Made by a program: the position numbers and the translations under genes | From: Kwoniella bestiolae CBS 10118 | Lineage: Eukaryota > Basidiomycota > Tremellomycetes > Tremellales > Cryptococcaceae | Direction: 5' to 3' | Assembly: GCF_000512585.2 (NCBI RefSeq) | Contig: NC_089246.1 | Coordinates: forward strand, 868,001-932,000 | DNA length: 64,000 bases | The notes under the pieces: model-generated | Told to the model about the DNA's origin: nothing | What the model saw: only the letters and a program-made list of their open reading frames with translations | Database searches by the model: none | Shown here: positions 47,940-60,325 of the stretch, piece by piece | How positions within the stretch are numbered: the first letter of the stretch is position 1 | Layout: the number at the start of each line of letters is the position of its first letter

Positions 47940-49252
47940 TTAAACCCACTTAGCTCCCCCATAAGCCCTAGCTCCAACAATCCCCACCACCCCCAGTCCT
48001 ACCCCACCCAAAAGTCTCGCCCAACCTTCACCTCCACCTCCTCCCAGACCGTTCAAAGCCTTGGTAGCGAGCTGATGTTGGCCCACAGCTACGCCGAAGA
48101 GATCGTACGCGATACAGGTGCTGAACAACAGGGGGCTTGATACGGCAGTGAAGAGGGATAAGAGGGGGGTAGCGACTTTGACGAGGAGGTTAGGGGGGAT
48201 GGAGGGGAAGTAGGCTGCTGTGAGGTTGTGGAAGAGGTCTAGGACTCCGCTGTGCGACCATATAGATTAGCGGTTGATCTCTCTTAGCTTATATTTTGCG
48301 GGGGGTATGATCTGCTTGTATTGGGGATGGCGTGAAGAATTGTCTGTACACGTGATAGCTTGTAATTGTAGTAGTGGGATTGATGTGAGATGAAAAACAA
48401 CTTACACTCCCGCAAAGGTGATGTTAACCGCGTTGGTCAATTTGCTCTGGTACGATTTGGGCGCAGGGTCCCTCAGGAAAAAGGTGTAGTAGAGTTGAGT
48501 GAGGGTGTTGATCATTACTAGAACGTTTGATCCTTTGAGGTTGTTCTTGTTCTACAAAGAATTACAAATGGAATCAGCATAGTAACTTCGGAATGGGAAT
48601 GCTATGGCAGTCTTGGATGATTATAGCAATGATGATGGTGTAGTTATGAGACAGGGTAAAGAACTTGACCCACCCAAAACAACATCCACACAGCAATACA
48701 AGCATTACCCAAAGAATACCACGGAGCATATCTCAATGTATTCCCCTCGACCTGTCTGTCTGATCTATACAGCTCTCTGAGCCAGATCAACTGAAGGACC
48801 TGTTGAGGAGTGAAGAACCCCGCAATGGCGAATGGTTGGGGGGAGAAGGAACAGGGGTTGGCATCGTGGATGTCTTTCATGTTGGGGGAGGAGAGCATGC
48901 CGTAGAGTTGGCAGGCGAAGTCGATCCTGGGCGGGTGGGTGGGCAAAACGTTAGCAGACCGTCGTCATGGAGAGGATCAACAGGGATCGAAAAGGCATAG
49001 GGGCCAAAGAGATGGATTGGAGCTCTTGATAGATGTTTAAAGTTGGTCGCTCATCCATTTGACTTGATGCCAGTTTGAACAGAGGTGGACAAACACTCAC
49101 AAGAACGAAGCGGGCGCAATGACCCTAGCGGTAGAAAGTGATACACCCATATTGGCCAATGGATAAGTTGATTGATGAATATCTTCAGATTCAGTAGATG
49201 GAGCAGGTAATAGTGGTTCAGTGGAATTTCGTCTTGGATCGGGGATGGACAT
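47940..49252 (-). CDS. Uncharacterised multi-pass membrane protein
   Basis: Not recognised. Four exons from ATG 49252 (MSIPDPRRNSTEPLLPAPST, then LANMGVSLSTARVIAPASFL). Exon 2 has FACQLYGMLSS, FAIAGFFTPQQVLQLIWLRE, LYRSDRQ and WYSLGNACIAVWMLFW. Exon 3 reads NKNNLKGSNVLVMINTLTQL then YYTFFLRDPAPKSYQSKLTN. Exon 4 has VGVLDLFHNLTAAYFPSIPP, a hydrophobic stretch (TPLLSLFTAVSSPLLFSTCI) and a glycine-rich final helix (LLGGVGLGVVGIVGARAYGG) ending AKWV, TAA 47940-47942. About five or six membrane segments with several Trp/aromatic residues give a loose resemblance to TspO/MBR-like proteins, but no signature is decisive. A TATATATATA run near 49268-49278 sits just upstream of the start. Confidence 0.7.
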
Positions 49253-50028
49253 AACTTGGAGTGTTCGTATATATATATAAGAGGGCAAGTGGTCAAATGG
49301 CAACAGTGTACACCTGACCTTGGGAGTACAGGAGCGGTTCTTATACCTCGCCGAGGTGAAGGAGACTCGTATGCGTGTACTATGAGCTCATCGATGAATA
49401 TCCATCTCCTCGGTCACATCCATCGTATCGGCAGAAAGGCAAGATCTTTGAATACTTTGTTCACGATCGACAAATCAGAGTTTATGGGTATCGGTACTCT
49501 AGGTGTGAGGTCATGGGTTTGTGCCTGGATTATCAGGGGTAGTGCGGGGTAAGTCACCAGTCTAGTTATGACAATTGCACCGTCTACTGACAGATGCAAG
49601 CTATAACTGTCTACACTCTCCAAGCAGACCCAGCACGGGCTCTACCCTGATCATGAAGCCTGGTGAATACCAATACGATGCAAGCATATCTCGAATCCAT
49701 ATACATGTGTCCGCACAAATTGCGTCCATCTGGTTTGGCGATGTATGCAAAGACGCAAAGGAAGGCGGCGATATCCGATCATCCCGGACCGGAGTTATGA
49801 GCATGGATTCTATGCTTTTGGAGAGCGTAGCTTATCAATCAACGCCCTTCCCTTCAACTATTATCTCACATCTCATAAACCATTCCAAAATCCTCAACCG
49901 ACAGTCCGCCCTCTATCTCACACGAGACAAACCGAGTAGTCCAAATCCTCTACATCAATTCCTTCCTTTCTCATCTTCCGACTTCTAATCGGTAGAATCT
50001 CCATCGAAGGTGATCAGATCCTTGGTGA
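49253..50028. promoter_or_regulatory. Divergent promoter, membrane protein / NPY1
   Basis: About 775 bp. A TATATATATA run at 49268-49278 is placed 15-25 bp before the minus-strand ATG. The NPY1 side has no clear TATA consensus. No coding exon is supported. Confidence 0.45.
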
Positions 50029-52191
50029 ATGATTGGAAGGACCACTAGCAAATTGCTCCGAGCTATACGGAATAGAACTTTGTATCAACAGGTATATAGG
50101 GCTATCGAATCTAGAGGGATTCTGACTGGCTATTCGAATCGAACTTCTTCTCTCTGCCGCACTTTACTCTACCCTTCTACGTCTGTTAGAGGAATATCAA
50201 GCACTGCTGTGAATCTGCACAAAGAGAAATCAGTCTACATGGGGGATAACATTGTAAAGTGAGAACGACTTTGACGACTCTGCTGAGTTGTCTATCAAGC
50301 AATGAGACTGACTGCTGATATCCATACTATAGCTTCTATGCGGGTCAACCGCCCCTCAATAGGGTAGCGTTCCAGCGACATTCCAGCGAGGTTATGAATC
50401 GACATCTAAATGATCCCGAGACTAGGTTTCTGGTGTTCAAGTGAGTCTTCTACTTCACTTCCATCTCTCATTGGCAGTATACTCCTGTTCAGCTTTTAAT
50501 TTCGATTCAGTATCTCCTTTTCGCCCAGGAGTAAATGAATATCCCGGGCTAACATCTGATTATTTGCAGAGACGGTAAACCATTGATGAAGAAGGATGAA
50601 TCAGGCAGTATATTGTTCTTGACGAAGAATCAACTGGGCGATGATGAACTGGGAAAGGAATTTGGAGTTGCGTAAGTCTCCTCTCTTACCCCCTTTCATC
50701 TCAAACCACCCATTGGACTTGAAAATAGACCGGAAAATTGATATCCAAACACAATACCACAGCCCATCAGACGCCTCATCAGAGACTAAGAAATATTACG
50801 AAACCTCCCGTCTGCCCCATACGCAACCTCCTCTAGTATTCCTAGGTATCGACGACCGCCAATCACCCACTACCAACTCGTCTTCCAAGGTAGACCACCT
50901 CAACCCCCAGGGTCCAGCTTATTTCGCGCTCGATGCTCAGGGGGATACGCTTAACTGGGATGAACTGCTAGAGAGGGAGAATGGAGAATGGGGAGATGCG
51001 AGGTCTTCTGGGAATAATATGAGTCCATGGGACGCTGGGGTGTATGCTCAGGGGAGGGCGCTGGTGGATTGGAATGCTAGGAATAAGGTGTGTCTTGTTG
51101 GCGTTCTCAATGGCTATTGGATTACATGGGCATGATGGCTAATATTATGGGTTCCATCAGTTCTGCCCTGCTTGTGGGTCGCCTACCTATTCTCTCTGGG
51201 CGGGGTGGAAGAGGAATTGTTTGTCCTCTGTTCAGCCTATTGAGGGGAAGGAACCCTGTTTCTCGACTAAGGGGTTACATAATTTTGCTTATCCCAGAAC
51301 GGATCCTGTGAGTTCGACGTCATCATACGTTTGCTTCGTGTCTCTTCTTGTTACATGGCATTGGTACTGATGCAAAAACACCTTTGTTGGATTGACAGGT
51401 AATTATTATGGGTATTTTGGATTCAACCGGCGAGAAGATGTTATTGGGTAGACAGAAATCGTGGCCAAAAGGTAAGTGTTCCTAAAGCTTAGCCTACTTC
51501 CATTTCTAGAAAAATATGAAGCTGATATGAGTTCGGGCATCAATTTGCAGGAATGTATTCATGTCTTGCTGGATTCATCGAACCTGGAGAAACATTTGAA
51601 GATGCCACCCGAAGAGAGGTGTTGGAAGAAGCAGGTATCGAAGTTGGACCTGTGAGGTAGTAAGTATTAGACCATGGTGGCACTCATACTCTCAGATAGA
51701 GTCGATGCTGATCGTTAATGTGCTATGAATGTAGCTCATCGAGTCAACCCTGGCCTTTCCCATCGAACTTGATGGTCGGTACCTTTGGACGAGCAAAGGA
51801 CGGACAAACTATCAGGTTAGATCTGGATAATGAGCTTGAAGGTATGTCTGACACCTTCTCAACCATTATGCTCCTGGACGTAAGCTCATTAATGATATGG
51901 TATGGGACAGACGCCCAATGGTTCCCCAAATCATTACTTCAAAGCATCATCTCTTCCCCTTCCGGCTCTACATTCAGTAAGAAAGATTACAAGCAGCTCG
52001 ACGACAAGGCCCAATCACACCATGATCAGGAATCTTCCGCTGCGTTGGCACCGTCTGAGAAGAAGCCTGATGAGCTGGTTGCCAAGGAAGGTGAATTGGG
52101 TTTGAGCAGGGTTCCGCCTTCGACGGCTATTGCTGGACAACTGATTAGGCAATGGGCTAGGGGGGAATTGGATTTGGTTAGTAAGCTGTAG
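50029..52191 (+). CDS. NPY1: Nudix NADH pyrophosphatase (NPY1/NUDT12 family) with C-terminal SKL
   Basis: Hydrolyses NADH to NMNH and AMP and can act on NAD-capped RNA. About seven exons. The N-terminus is presequence-like, with many Arg/Ser/Thr and no acidic residue in the first 25 (MIGRTTSKLLRAIRNRTLYQ), then an internal Met opens the usual family start (MGDNIVNFYAGQPPLNRVAF). The zinc ribbon has four Cys in FCPACGSPTY, KRNCLSS and KEPCFST. The Nudix box is complete: GFIEPGETFEDATRREVLEE then AGIEV. It is followed by SSQPWPFPSNLMVG, the SQPWPFP signature of NADH pyrophosphatases. The protein ends ELDLVSKL, a perfect peroxisomal PTS1, with TAG at 52189-52191. Yeast Npy1 is also peroxisomal. 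Confidence 0.9.
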
Positions 52192-52891
52192 TCCACTACG
52201 GAGGGAGGCGTCTTCATGTATACACATACATATCTGTTTTTCGTTTTTCTGGTAGCTAGTAACCGCATTAGGGCATCAGGCGGGGAATGGTTCAGTACAT
52301 ATGCATGCTTATCGAATCAAAGATTAGGTAGATAGATACTCTCGAACCCACCCTTGATATTTCGGTTGAATTGGGGTCGCCACGTTTTGCCACATTTCCC
52401 CGGAAATTAGCAATAGACGGCCGAGTGCGAAATGTAACACAGTATACCGATGACCTGATAAAGATGAGATGATTACAGTATGATTACATGATAAAAAGAT
52501 GGAAGGTGGAATACCATTCACAGCCCATCCCAGACATATATCCTGACCACAAGAATCAGTGCATGAGTCCGCTCTTCACCTCTCGCTCGACATCTACGAC
52601 TGGGTCCATACAAATCAAACTCATCCAATGATCAACGAGATACGCAACCAGTAAAACTCCCCTTTCCCTTTCCTTCGCCTCTTCTTCCTTTCTCTTTAGG
52701 TTGTATACAAACAGCACGCGAGCAAAAGTCTCTTAGCATCTTGTCATCGGTCCGTCACCGGGTAATCCAACATCCAACATTTTGACCAACAAACGGACCA
52801 ATCAGTCCATCCATCCATCCATCTATCTTCTTCATTTACACCCACCCACCCACCGTGCACACATCTTTTCGGCAGGTAGACCAAGATCATC
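52192..52891. promoter_or_regulatory. NPY1 3' flank and SAPS-gene promoter
   Basis: About 700 bp. The right part has CCAT/TCCA tetramer repeats (about 52806-52822) and a CCACCCACCCACC run (about 52841-52853) in a pyrimidine-rich leader, just before ATG 52892. No RNA or coding exon seen. Confidence 0.5.
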
Positions 52892-55800
52892 ATGTTGTGG
52901 AGGTTCAGTTTCGCCTCCAATTCCACTTTGGACGCTCTGCTCACTCGTGATGTCCCGCCGTCATTGGAGGAGATACTGGACGAACAAGATATACTGAATG
53001 AATGCAAGGCGCAGAATAACAAGTGGGTCTGACTTTGATTTTCTCTCATCATATTCCGAGCGAATGTCGGGATTAGCTAAACCATTATACAAATTAGACT
53101 CGTGTCCTACCTATCCCGCGAAGAATCAGTTAAATCCCTCTTAAATTGGGTAGTCTCAGGCCTAGACGAGCTAAACCAGCAAGCGGAAGAAGCGGACGAA
53201 AGAAGCCTGAACCTCGCATTGACCTCACCATCCTATCAATCCTCTTTTCCCGCCAGTACGAAGGTGAACGTACCGGGCACTGGACCGGGTAGTCCACCGC
53301 TGGAACTTGCTGCTGGATCTGGGTCAGCCAACTTGGTTCATGTGGATCTGGTTAGTGAACATGAACATGAACATGAACATGGGGTGGAGGGCGAGGAGGA
53401 TAGCGGTAGTAGTTCGGGGGTGATTGAGAATAATGATTTTATCGGTTCGGACGTGGGGTTGGGGAAGGGGTTGAGAAGGAAATCGGAGGGGGAGGAGGAT
53501 ATGCAGCGATCGCGGTGAGTCTGATTATTCTGTTAAGAATTGGAACATATGGCCATGTTTGGGTATTGTGGAATTACTGGAATTGGGAAAGAGCGAAGGA
53601 TGAATGGACAGTTTCTCAAGAATGTTCACAACTATTGTGTTTCCGAGCTTAAACGACTGACGAAACATCCTGTTCAGATATCCCAACCTCGCCTCTGAAA
53701 TATTATGCTGTACCGAACTATGGTCAGTATCCGAAACCATCGTACATAACCCTGAATATCTGCTGGGACCATTCTGGGATGCAATCTTACCGCCGATAGA
53801 CGCGAACACACCAAATGGAGAATCAAGTCTAGCGTCTTCTATGATATTATCGCGTCAGCAGGCTGGAGAGAGGGAAAGGGCTAGAAACGAATTTTGGGAT
53901 GATAAGGATGAGGAACGAGATAGGAGAAGAGAGGTTATTAGAGGAATGTGGATGAGGGTCAATGGGGCTTTGATGACGAAACGGACGCCTGAGGTGAGTC
54001 ATTCGTGTCTACTACAAATCAGTATCAAAGCCGGACTGATGATAAACCTCTGGGATTTAGATGATACGCTTCATACGCTCGATACCGAATATTGTCGAAC
54101 GTATAGTCGCCCGCATAGCAAGTCCAGCGGTTCAAGATATCCTAATCCGCATAGTCTCCTCGGAAGAAGGTGGTGTGACAGGAGTGATAGATTGGTTAGC
54201 GGATGAAGGTTTAATCCCTCGACTTATCGAATTCCTCTCGCCTCATTATTCCACAACGGTACATACAGTGGTTGCCGACATTCTGAAATCGATAATTACA
54301 TTATGTGCGCCGACCCCTTTCAACCCCCATGGAGGCAACGCAATGGAGCAGCAAGCTGGACAAGGGCAGAATACGGGTGCGAGGGATAATCGATTGATCA
54401 GAGAACTGATATCGGAATCGAATATCACGACGATGATTGGATTCATGTTGGATGATATCGAATTGACCGATGAAAACTGGAAAGGATCCAATGGTGAAGA
54501 ATCGGAAGAAAGCTCACCTTCAGATCCATTCATCGCCCATCCTCTACCTTCAATAGCTTCAGCGACATCCTCCCTAACGCATATATGCTCAATACTGGTA
54601 GAAGTGATACGCAGAAACAACTCGGATTTCTCAGAACCTCACCTGTTCCATACGCTGCGAAATCGCCTGATGAGTGTCAGGATGCAGCCTCAAGATCAGC
54701 CGGCACCCGAAGCAGAGCAGGATCAAGGGGAACGAGAAGAGAATGATAGGAAACGGATGGAAGATGCTTTAGGTGATATAAGCGCTACCATGGGTATAGT
54801 CCATCTCGGTCATTTACTGGATCTAATCAGTGAACGATTCGATAAATTACACCATTTCGTCAAACATCCAAGATCACAGCAACGATCGGCATCGGCCGCT
54901 CAGTCCAAACCGTTCACAGTCGAGCGATTCCGTATATTAGAATTATACGCGGAATTACTGCATAGCTCGAATATGTCGATATTCAATCGTACACCTGGGA
55001 CTGGACCTACATATACTGAAGAAGGTATATTATCGGGTGGGTTGGAAGGTCTCGAGGCTCTAGGAGAAGCCATAGATGGAGATCAGGCTGGAGAGGACGA
55101 GAATCAGATAGAAGAGAATCAGGTTACTCAAGCTAGGGAACTACCGGTATCGTGCGGATCTACCGATGCGTCGTTGACTGGTTCCGAAGAGGAAGTCACC
55201 TCGGAAGATGAAGAGATGTTGGAGAATATAGATGTGGATGACGTTAACGATATCACGCCGTCTAACTCACCTTCGGCGTCGAAAGTACTTGAACTGCCTA
55301 GACCATCGACAGACGGTCAAGATGTTCCTCCCCCGCCTTCACCTGCTGATGCAGAGCGACTGAGGGATGTGATGGAGATAGATTCGAGGCCCTCTTCCTT
55401 GTCGACCGTATCGGAGGGTGGGGCCGTATCGAACGTGGCCATCGCAAATTCCACGGCAGCACCCTCAATAGCATCTTCGGAAGGTCAAGATCAAGATCTA
55501 TCTGAAACTCCCGCTCCGGCGAGCAACACCACTGTTGCTCCACCTGCACCTATAACGATCCCCACGAACAAACCGTACCTTGCACCAGGCGATAAGCTCA
55601 AGAAACAATACATCTTGAATTCCGTCTTGCCGACAGTTGTGGAGTTGTTCTTCGAGTATCCGAATAACGATTTCATGCATCATGTGGTGTATGATATACT
55701 CCAGCAGATATTGAATGGAAGGTTGGGTCCCGGGTTGAACGGTGATTTGGTGGTGGAGTTGATTGTCAATGCGAGGTTGGTTGAGAGGGTTATAGAGGCT

Positions 55801-57766
55801 CAGAGGTTGAATGATCGGATGGTGTGAGTGGTTTTTCTATCTATGACATTATGGGTATCACTCGGGCGGCATATCTTGTGTGCCAATTGGAGATGGGATA
55901 GCTGACTTATCAAATCGATCAGTGCCCAGCCTCGTACACCAAGATTACCATACATGGGCCACATAATCCTAATATCTGAAGAACTCGTCAAGTTCTTTGC
56001 GAGATGTCCACCAGAACTATATGACCGCATCAAAAATTCATTCATCTTATCAGAATGGGAAGAGTTCGTCGAAAGTCCCCTCAGAGAGGCAAAAGCAAGA
56101 GATACGAAACCCCTCGCAGGGGGTAAACCGATGTCCTCGCTCAATCAGAATGGATCGAGTATATCTGGAGATAATGAGAGTTCCTCGGGAAGTAAGAGGG
56201 ACGATGATGATTCGAGTTCGGACGAGGATGATGATGAGAGAGGTGATAAGGTGAAATTTGGGGAACCGCTTACTAGGACGAGCGCTCAGGATGGGTTTAT
56301 CAATAGAGGTGGAGGGGAGGAGTATGATGATTTTGGGGAGGGAGATGAGGGGGATGAAGAGGGGATGGATAGGGTGAGTTGTCGTCTCTCCTTTCTTTTG
56401 TTCGGGCATTTGTGTCCAAAAGGATTATCTCCCCCGTCGCAAGTTTGGGTGATCAATAATTATGCTTTGAACGATGGAGGAAGGGCTTGAGAGCTGATTG
56501 CGCGTGAATTTGCAGTTCTGGAGAAACTCTGGTGTTGGCCTGGGCAGAAGACCTGCCGATTCGTCTGACGATGATGACGATGCGGATTGGTATCAGCCTA
56601 CTGGTAATGCCGGTTGGGCTAATAATGCTGGTGGCAACGATGATGATTTCGGCGTGAGTGACACTCGCCCTACCGGACATAAGAGAATCTTGTTGACCTG
56701 ACTCGCTGCAAATCTAGGCTTGGGAAACTGCCGGTCCAAGTAGACAGATCGGAAAGGATGACTTTGAGGAAGTGAGTAGAGAGCAATCGTAACCCAATCT
56801 GTGTAAACTTGTGTATGAAGCGAGGCTGACTGTTCTTGACGTATATTACAGGACGACGGTTGGGGCGACTTCACGTCAAGCTCACCATCATTCGCTTCGC
56901 CCACTCCTAATGCTGAAAATCCATTTGGCGATGAACATGAAGATTGGATTCCTTCGGTCGTCCGAGCTGAACCGCCTGCTCAAGCTGCAAATCAGGCTAA
57001 CGAGATACCCTTGACTCCTCGAGATTGGGCTGAAGAGTTCGATCGAGCCTTCCGAGAGGGCGGTGATCCCACGCCAGCTAATCCAGATGAGAATGGAGTT
57101 ACGGCAATTGTGGTGCCCAATATAGGTGACGATGACGACGAGGAGAGCGAAGATGAATCTAGTACTGCAGCCAGGAGAATTTCTATGTCTGCTGGGAATG
57201 GCGGTTGGACGTTTGCGGGCGATGACGAAGGTGTCGATCTCCCACCGACGGAATCACCTACTATACCTGAAGCACCTGGGTTTGAGGGGGCGGAATTACC
57301 TGGAGTACCTGATACCGTGAAAAACACGATACCTAAAGAAGCTATCACTTCTCCTCAGCCCGTTTCTCCTCTGCGTCATGCCGTTGCCACCTCACCTTCA
57401 GCATCAACATCTTTACCACCAATCACTACCAGTCCTGCCACATCACCCAAAGCTTCACCTATCACCATCCCCAAACGCAAGCCTTCTCACGGACACGGTG
57501 CTCATCCCGGTCATCCCTTCGGATCATTGGATTCACCCACCTCCCCTTCGCATAAATGGCAGAACGAAGCGTTCTCTCCGCCCGATCCGAGTCTTATTGC
57601 CGCTGCCACAGAAGACTCACCGCTCGGACCTGGTGTTTCGCCTGATACGAAGATTACGAATCAGGGGTTATTGGAGAGAGAGGTGGATGGGAAGAAAATT
57701 AGGGTGCCGCAGGATGAGATTGTTGAGGCTATTGAGAGGGCACAGGATGATTCGGCGGAGGAATGA
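52892..57766 (+). CDS. SAPS-domain regulatory subunit of Sit4/PP6-type phosphatase
   Basis: A Sap155/Sap190 (PPP6R) homologue that targets the Sit4/PP6 catalytic subunit. About nine exons from ATG 52892. The start MLWRFSFASNSTLDALLTRD followed by PPSLEEILDEQDILNECKAQ and LVSYLSREESVKSLLNWVVS is the SAPS N-terminal hallmark. Then come YPNLASEILCCTELWSVSET, a helical-repeat core (MIRFIRSIPNIVERIVARIA, GVIDWLADEGLIPRLIEFLS, NNDFMHHVVYDILQQILNGR, MGHIILISEELVKFFARCPP) and an acidic, disordered C-terminus with DDGWGDFTSSSPSFASPTPN. It ends ERAQDDSAEE at TGA 57764-57766. A small EHEHEHEHG repeat (about 53358-53382) is a coding microsatellite. The length, about 1,400 aa, is at the long end for the family because of disordered inserts. 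Confidence 0.85.
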
Positions 57767-58196
57767 TGAGTCGCACTTTAACTCTGGCTTTGTGGACGGG
57801 AGATATCTAGGTGTGTGTTTACTCGATTGAAAGATTAGGAGAGAACGGATGGAGATACACAGGAGAGAATTCATCTTCCTTCATACATAGTTTCACATAA
57901 TTCATCATCCCTCTCTTTCTCATCATAGCATTTTCTTTCTCATTTTCCGATCACATCTGATAGGCACGATTGGAAACATCAATCATTGGTTTAATATAGA
58001 TTTTCACGTTCACGTACTTCTTCATGGGATATGAATACATTGTAGCGTCTCATTCGAGTTCCGTGGTAAACATTCGATTTTCGCAAGTCAACATGGTCAT
58101 TCAATATACAGTGCGTCCTGATTCTCACCGATGTAGGGTGACAGGATCTTAGTTATAATGGCGAGGCACTTCGCCACCGCAGACGAAGTGACCGGA
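57767..58196. other. Convergent intergenic region
   Basis: About 430 bp between the SAPS-gene stop and the stop of the small minus-strand gene. T-rich on the plus strand; no recognised element. Confidence 0.5.
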
Positions 58197-58631
58197 TCAC
58201 CAAGGGGGACACCCATACTGGGCAGTCCTCACGACAGTAGCGATGCTGAAGCCAGTCAAGCCCAAGCATGCCACACATTTGAATGCGGGATAAACAATTC
58301 CCACGCCGCATTCCGCGCAAGTCCCCAAGCCAGTCATCTCGCCGATCGAATACAAGCCTTCAACCACAGGTCGGGTCATGTGGGACTGTCCTTCGCCGAT
58401 GTTGATGACGGCCGATGTGGTCGTAGTATCTTGGACAGTCCTTGACACCTCGGTGACGGTTCCGGGCTCATACTGAGGTGTCCTGTGGGGAGCGTACTGC
58501 TCAGTGATCGTTCTCGTTGTAGTTGACGAGTCGTTGGCATTGTTGCGGGCATTGTTATTGGCGTCGGTTCTGGACAGGTTGGTGATGGTGTTGGTGCCGG
58601 TGTTGGTGTTGGTATCGCGGGACCCAGTCAT
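58197..58631 (-). CDS. Small MTGS-type protein, paralogue F
   Basis: Not recognised. A single-exon frame of 144 aa from ATG 58631 to TGA 58197-58199. The N-terminal half is polar, Asn/Thr-rich (MTGSRDTNTNTGTNTITN). A central segment INIGEGQSHMTRP leads to a hydrophobic, Cys-containing C-terminus (LGTCAECGVGIVYPAFKCVA, CLGLTGFSIATVV) ending YGCPPW. It has no signal peptide but could be tail-anchored or contain one membrane helix. It is paralogous to the next small gene (59217-59594): same MTGS start, same IGxGxSHMTxP motif, same Cys-rich hydrophobic end. A TATATATA box lies 73 bp upstream (58704-58711). The lack of introns is unusual here. Confidence 0.65.
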   Translation of the reverse strand: MTGSRDTNTNTGTNTITNLSRTDANNNARNNANDSSTTTRTITEQYAPHRTPQYEPGTVTEVSRTVQDTTTTSAVINIGEGQSHMTRPVVEGLYSIGEMTGLGTCAECGVGIVYPAFKCVACLGLTGFSIATVVRTAQYGCPPW

Positions 58632-59216
58632 GCTGTATCAGTAATTCAATCTGCTTATCACAACATATATTTTTGAAGGTAAAGTGTAATTGACGGTTAA
58701 GGGTATATATAGTACTGCAATGACGACTAAGCAAGAGATCAGTAAGAGGGCACAAATTGGGAATTATGATTATTCGATGTCTAACGAAGTCTTCTGGTGC
58801 CTTCTTGAGCACCTTTGTGGGATTTTGAAAAGCTTCTTCTTTCTTGAAATGTGATGTGGACCGCTCAACTCCTGTGAAGGCGCATGAAAGGGAGATTCCA
58901 CCTGAGTGCAGATCTTCAGAGTTTGAACGGAGCATTAGCTGCTCTCGTTTTCACTGATATAGGGTGGCAATGTACAACTTATACTGATTGACGGTGATAC
59001 CCGGGCGGACACCCAGCGGACCATCTCAGAGCATAATGGAGGTAAGGTCAACGACGCATGAAACACTCTCAGCATTCGTTCTGTGCTGGCATCTACAGTA
59101 ATAAAGCTGCGGGTAGCGCAAGTAATACGCACATTTATGATGCATGGGCCGGGCCTCAATGAGGAATCGTACAATCGAGACTCCCGGTACGTGGGTTGCT
59201 ATCCCTTTCCATCATA
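58632..59216. promoter_or_regulatory. Promoter of paralogue F
   Basis: About 585 bp between the two small minus-strand genes, with a minus-strand TATATATA at 58704-58711. No other coding signal. Confidence 0.5.
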
Positions 59217-59594
59217 TCAATACGGATTACTACAATCATTTCCGCGGGCCAAACACGCAGTGAGCGCCGCGAACGCAGCTCCCGCTGTGATAGAGGCAGT
59301 GACGAAAGCGCATGCAATATCGCTGGCACATTCCGTGCCCGACTGATACCCCGAGAATGGGCGTGTACGGTACGCAGAACTCGGCTGGGTCATGTGAGAG
59401 TGACCTGCACCGATGGTTGCAACGGTGCCAGTGCCCAGGGCGGTGGTGGTAGTGAGAGCTTGTGTTGCTCTTGACTGGTCGTCTGGGAGTGTAAATCTCG
59501 GTCGTTCGGGAGAAGCATATCCTGCATTACCATTGAGTGTGGTGGCTTGGGAGAAAGTGTCGTTGATGTCGTTGGCATCGCTGCTACCAGTCAT
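59217..59594 (-). CDS. Small MTGS-type protein, paralogue G
   Basis: Not recognised. A single-exon frame of 125 aa from ATG 59594 to TGA 59217-59219. It starts MTGSSDANDINDTFSQATTL, then SPERPRFTLPDDQS and a Thr run (ALTTTTALGTGTVA). The shared motif is TIGAGHSHMTQPSSAYRTRP, followed by a hydrophobic C-terminus with regularly placed Cys (TECASDIACAFVTASITAGA, LTACLARGNDCSNPY). It shows clear but divergent similarity to paralogue F, so the pair arose by tandem duplication. The conserved C-terminal hydrophobic segment may insert in a membrane (inference). Confidence 0.65.
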   Translation of the reverse strand: MTGSSDANDINDTFSQATTLNGNAGYASPERPRFTLPDDQSRATQALTTTTALGTGTVATIGAGHSHMTQPSSAYRTRPFSGYQSGTECASDIACAFVTASITAGAAFAALTACLARGNDCSNPY

Positions 59595-60325
59595 AACGTC
59601 TGAGTGCTTGATCGATCTGCTGTTTCGGTGGTAAAATATAGAAAACTTGAGATTAGGCGCTTATAGTAAGGAGGAGCAACTTTCGAGGAATAGCAATGTT
59701 GGGGTTCCAAGGGTTGACTGTTTGCACGTTGTATATGAGTTCCACTTCGGTAGCATGTTTCACCTGATATGACGTGACTAGCTCAAAATTCTTGGAAGCG
59801 TATGAAAGGAGCCTTGTAGCGATTGCAAATCTATCGTATCTCCGCTGGATGTTTATCTTCACACTGCCTACTTGCTTGAGAGCAGTATGGGGATGTCGTG
59901 GTTCTTGATAGCGGGTTTGATCTCAAAGTCAGTTGGCACTCGTATCTGAGAGCATAAGATTACACCATATTGCAATGCAATGTAGCCTTGAATGAAGTGT
60001 CGCTGCAGAGTACGGCAGCAGTCGATCAATCCTTCACAGACTGATTCGATTGAAGAAGACTTTCGCCTCTAGTTGTCACTTAGTACATCAGCATAACAAT
60101 TTGGCGGAAGATCAATGAGATCGCTTGATGTCATGGCAGAGGGAACTCCTTGTTTCAGGAAGAGGTACGTGACACGATGTTGCAAGACAGTCGTTGTACA
60201 CACCACTCACGTCCCAATACCCATTGAAAAGCCGCATACTGTACATGGAAAAGGGATTTTGTTGGCTCATCTTTTCAGTAGTTCATTCTTGCATTTAGCC
60301 AAATGACATTGATACAGTCCTGAAG
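59595..60325. promoter_or_regulatory. Divergent region between paralogue G and family gene D
   Basis: About 730 bp with no supported exon. It must contain both promoters; no TATA consensus as clear as those of genes A and B was seen. Confidence 0.45.

Noticed and set aside
49575..49988. 137-aa plus-strand frame before NPY1
   Set aside because: Begins without a good ATG context, no domain, and lies in the divergent promoter; might be leader sequence.
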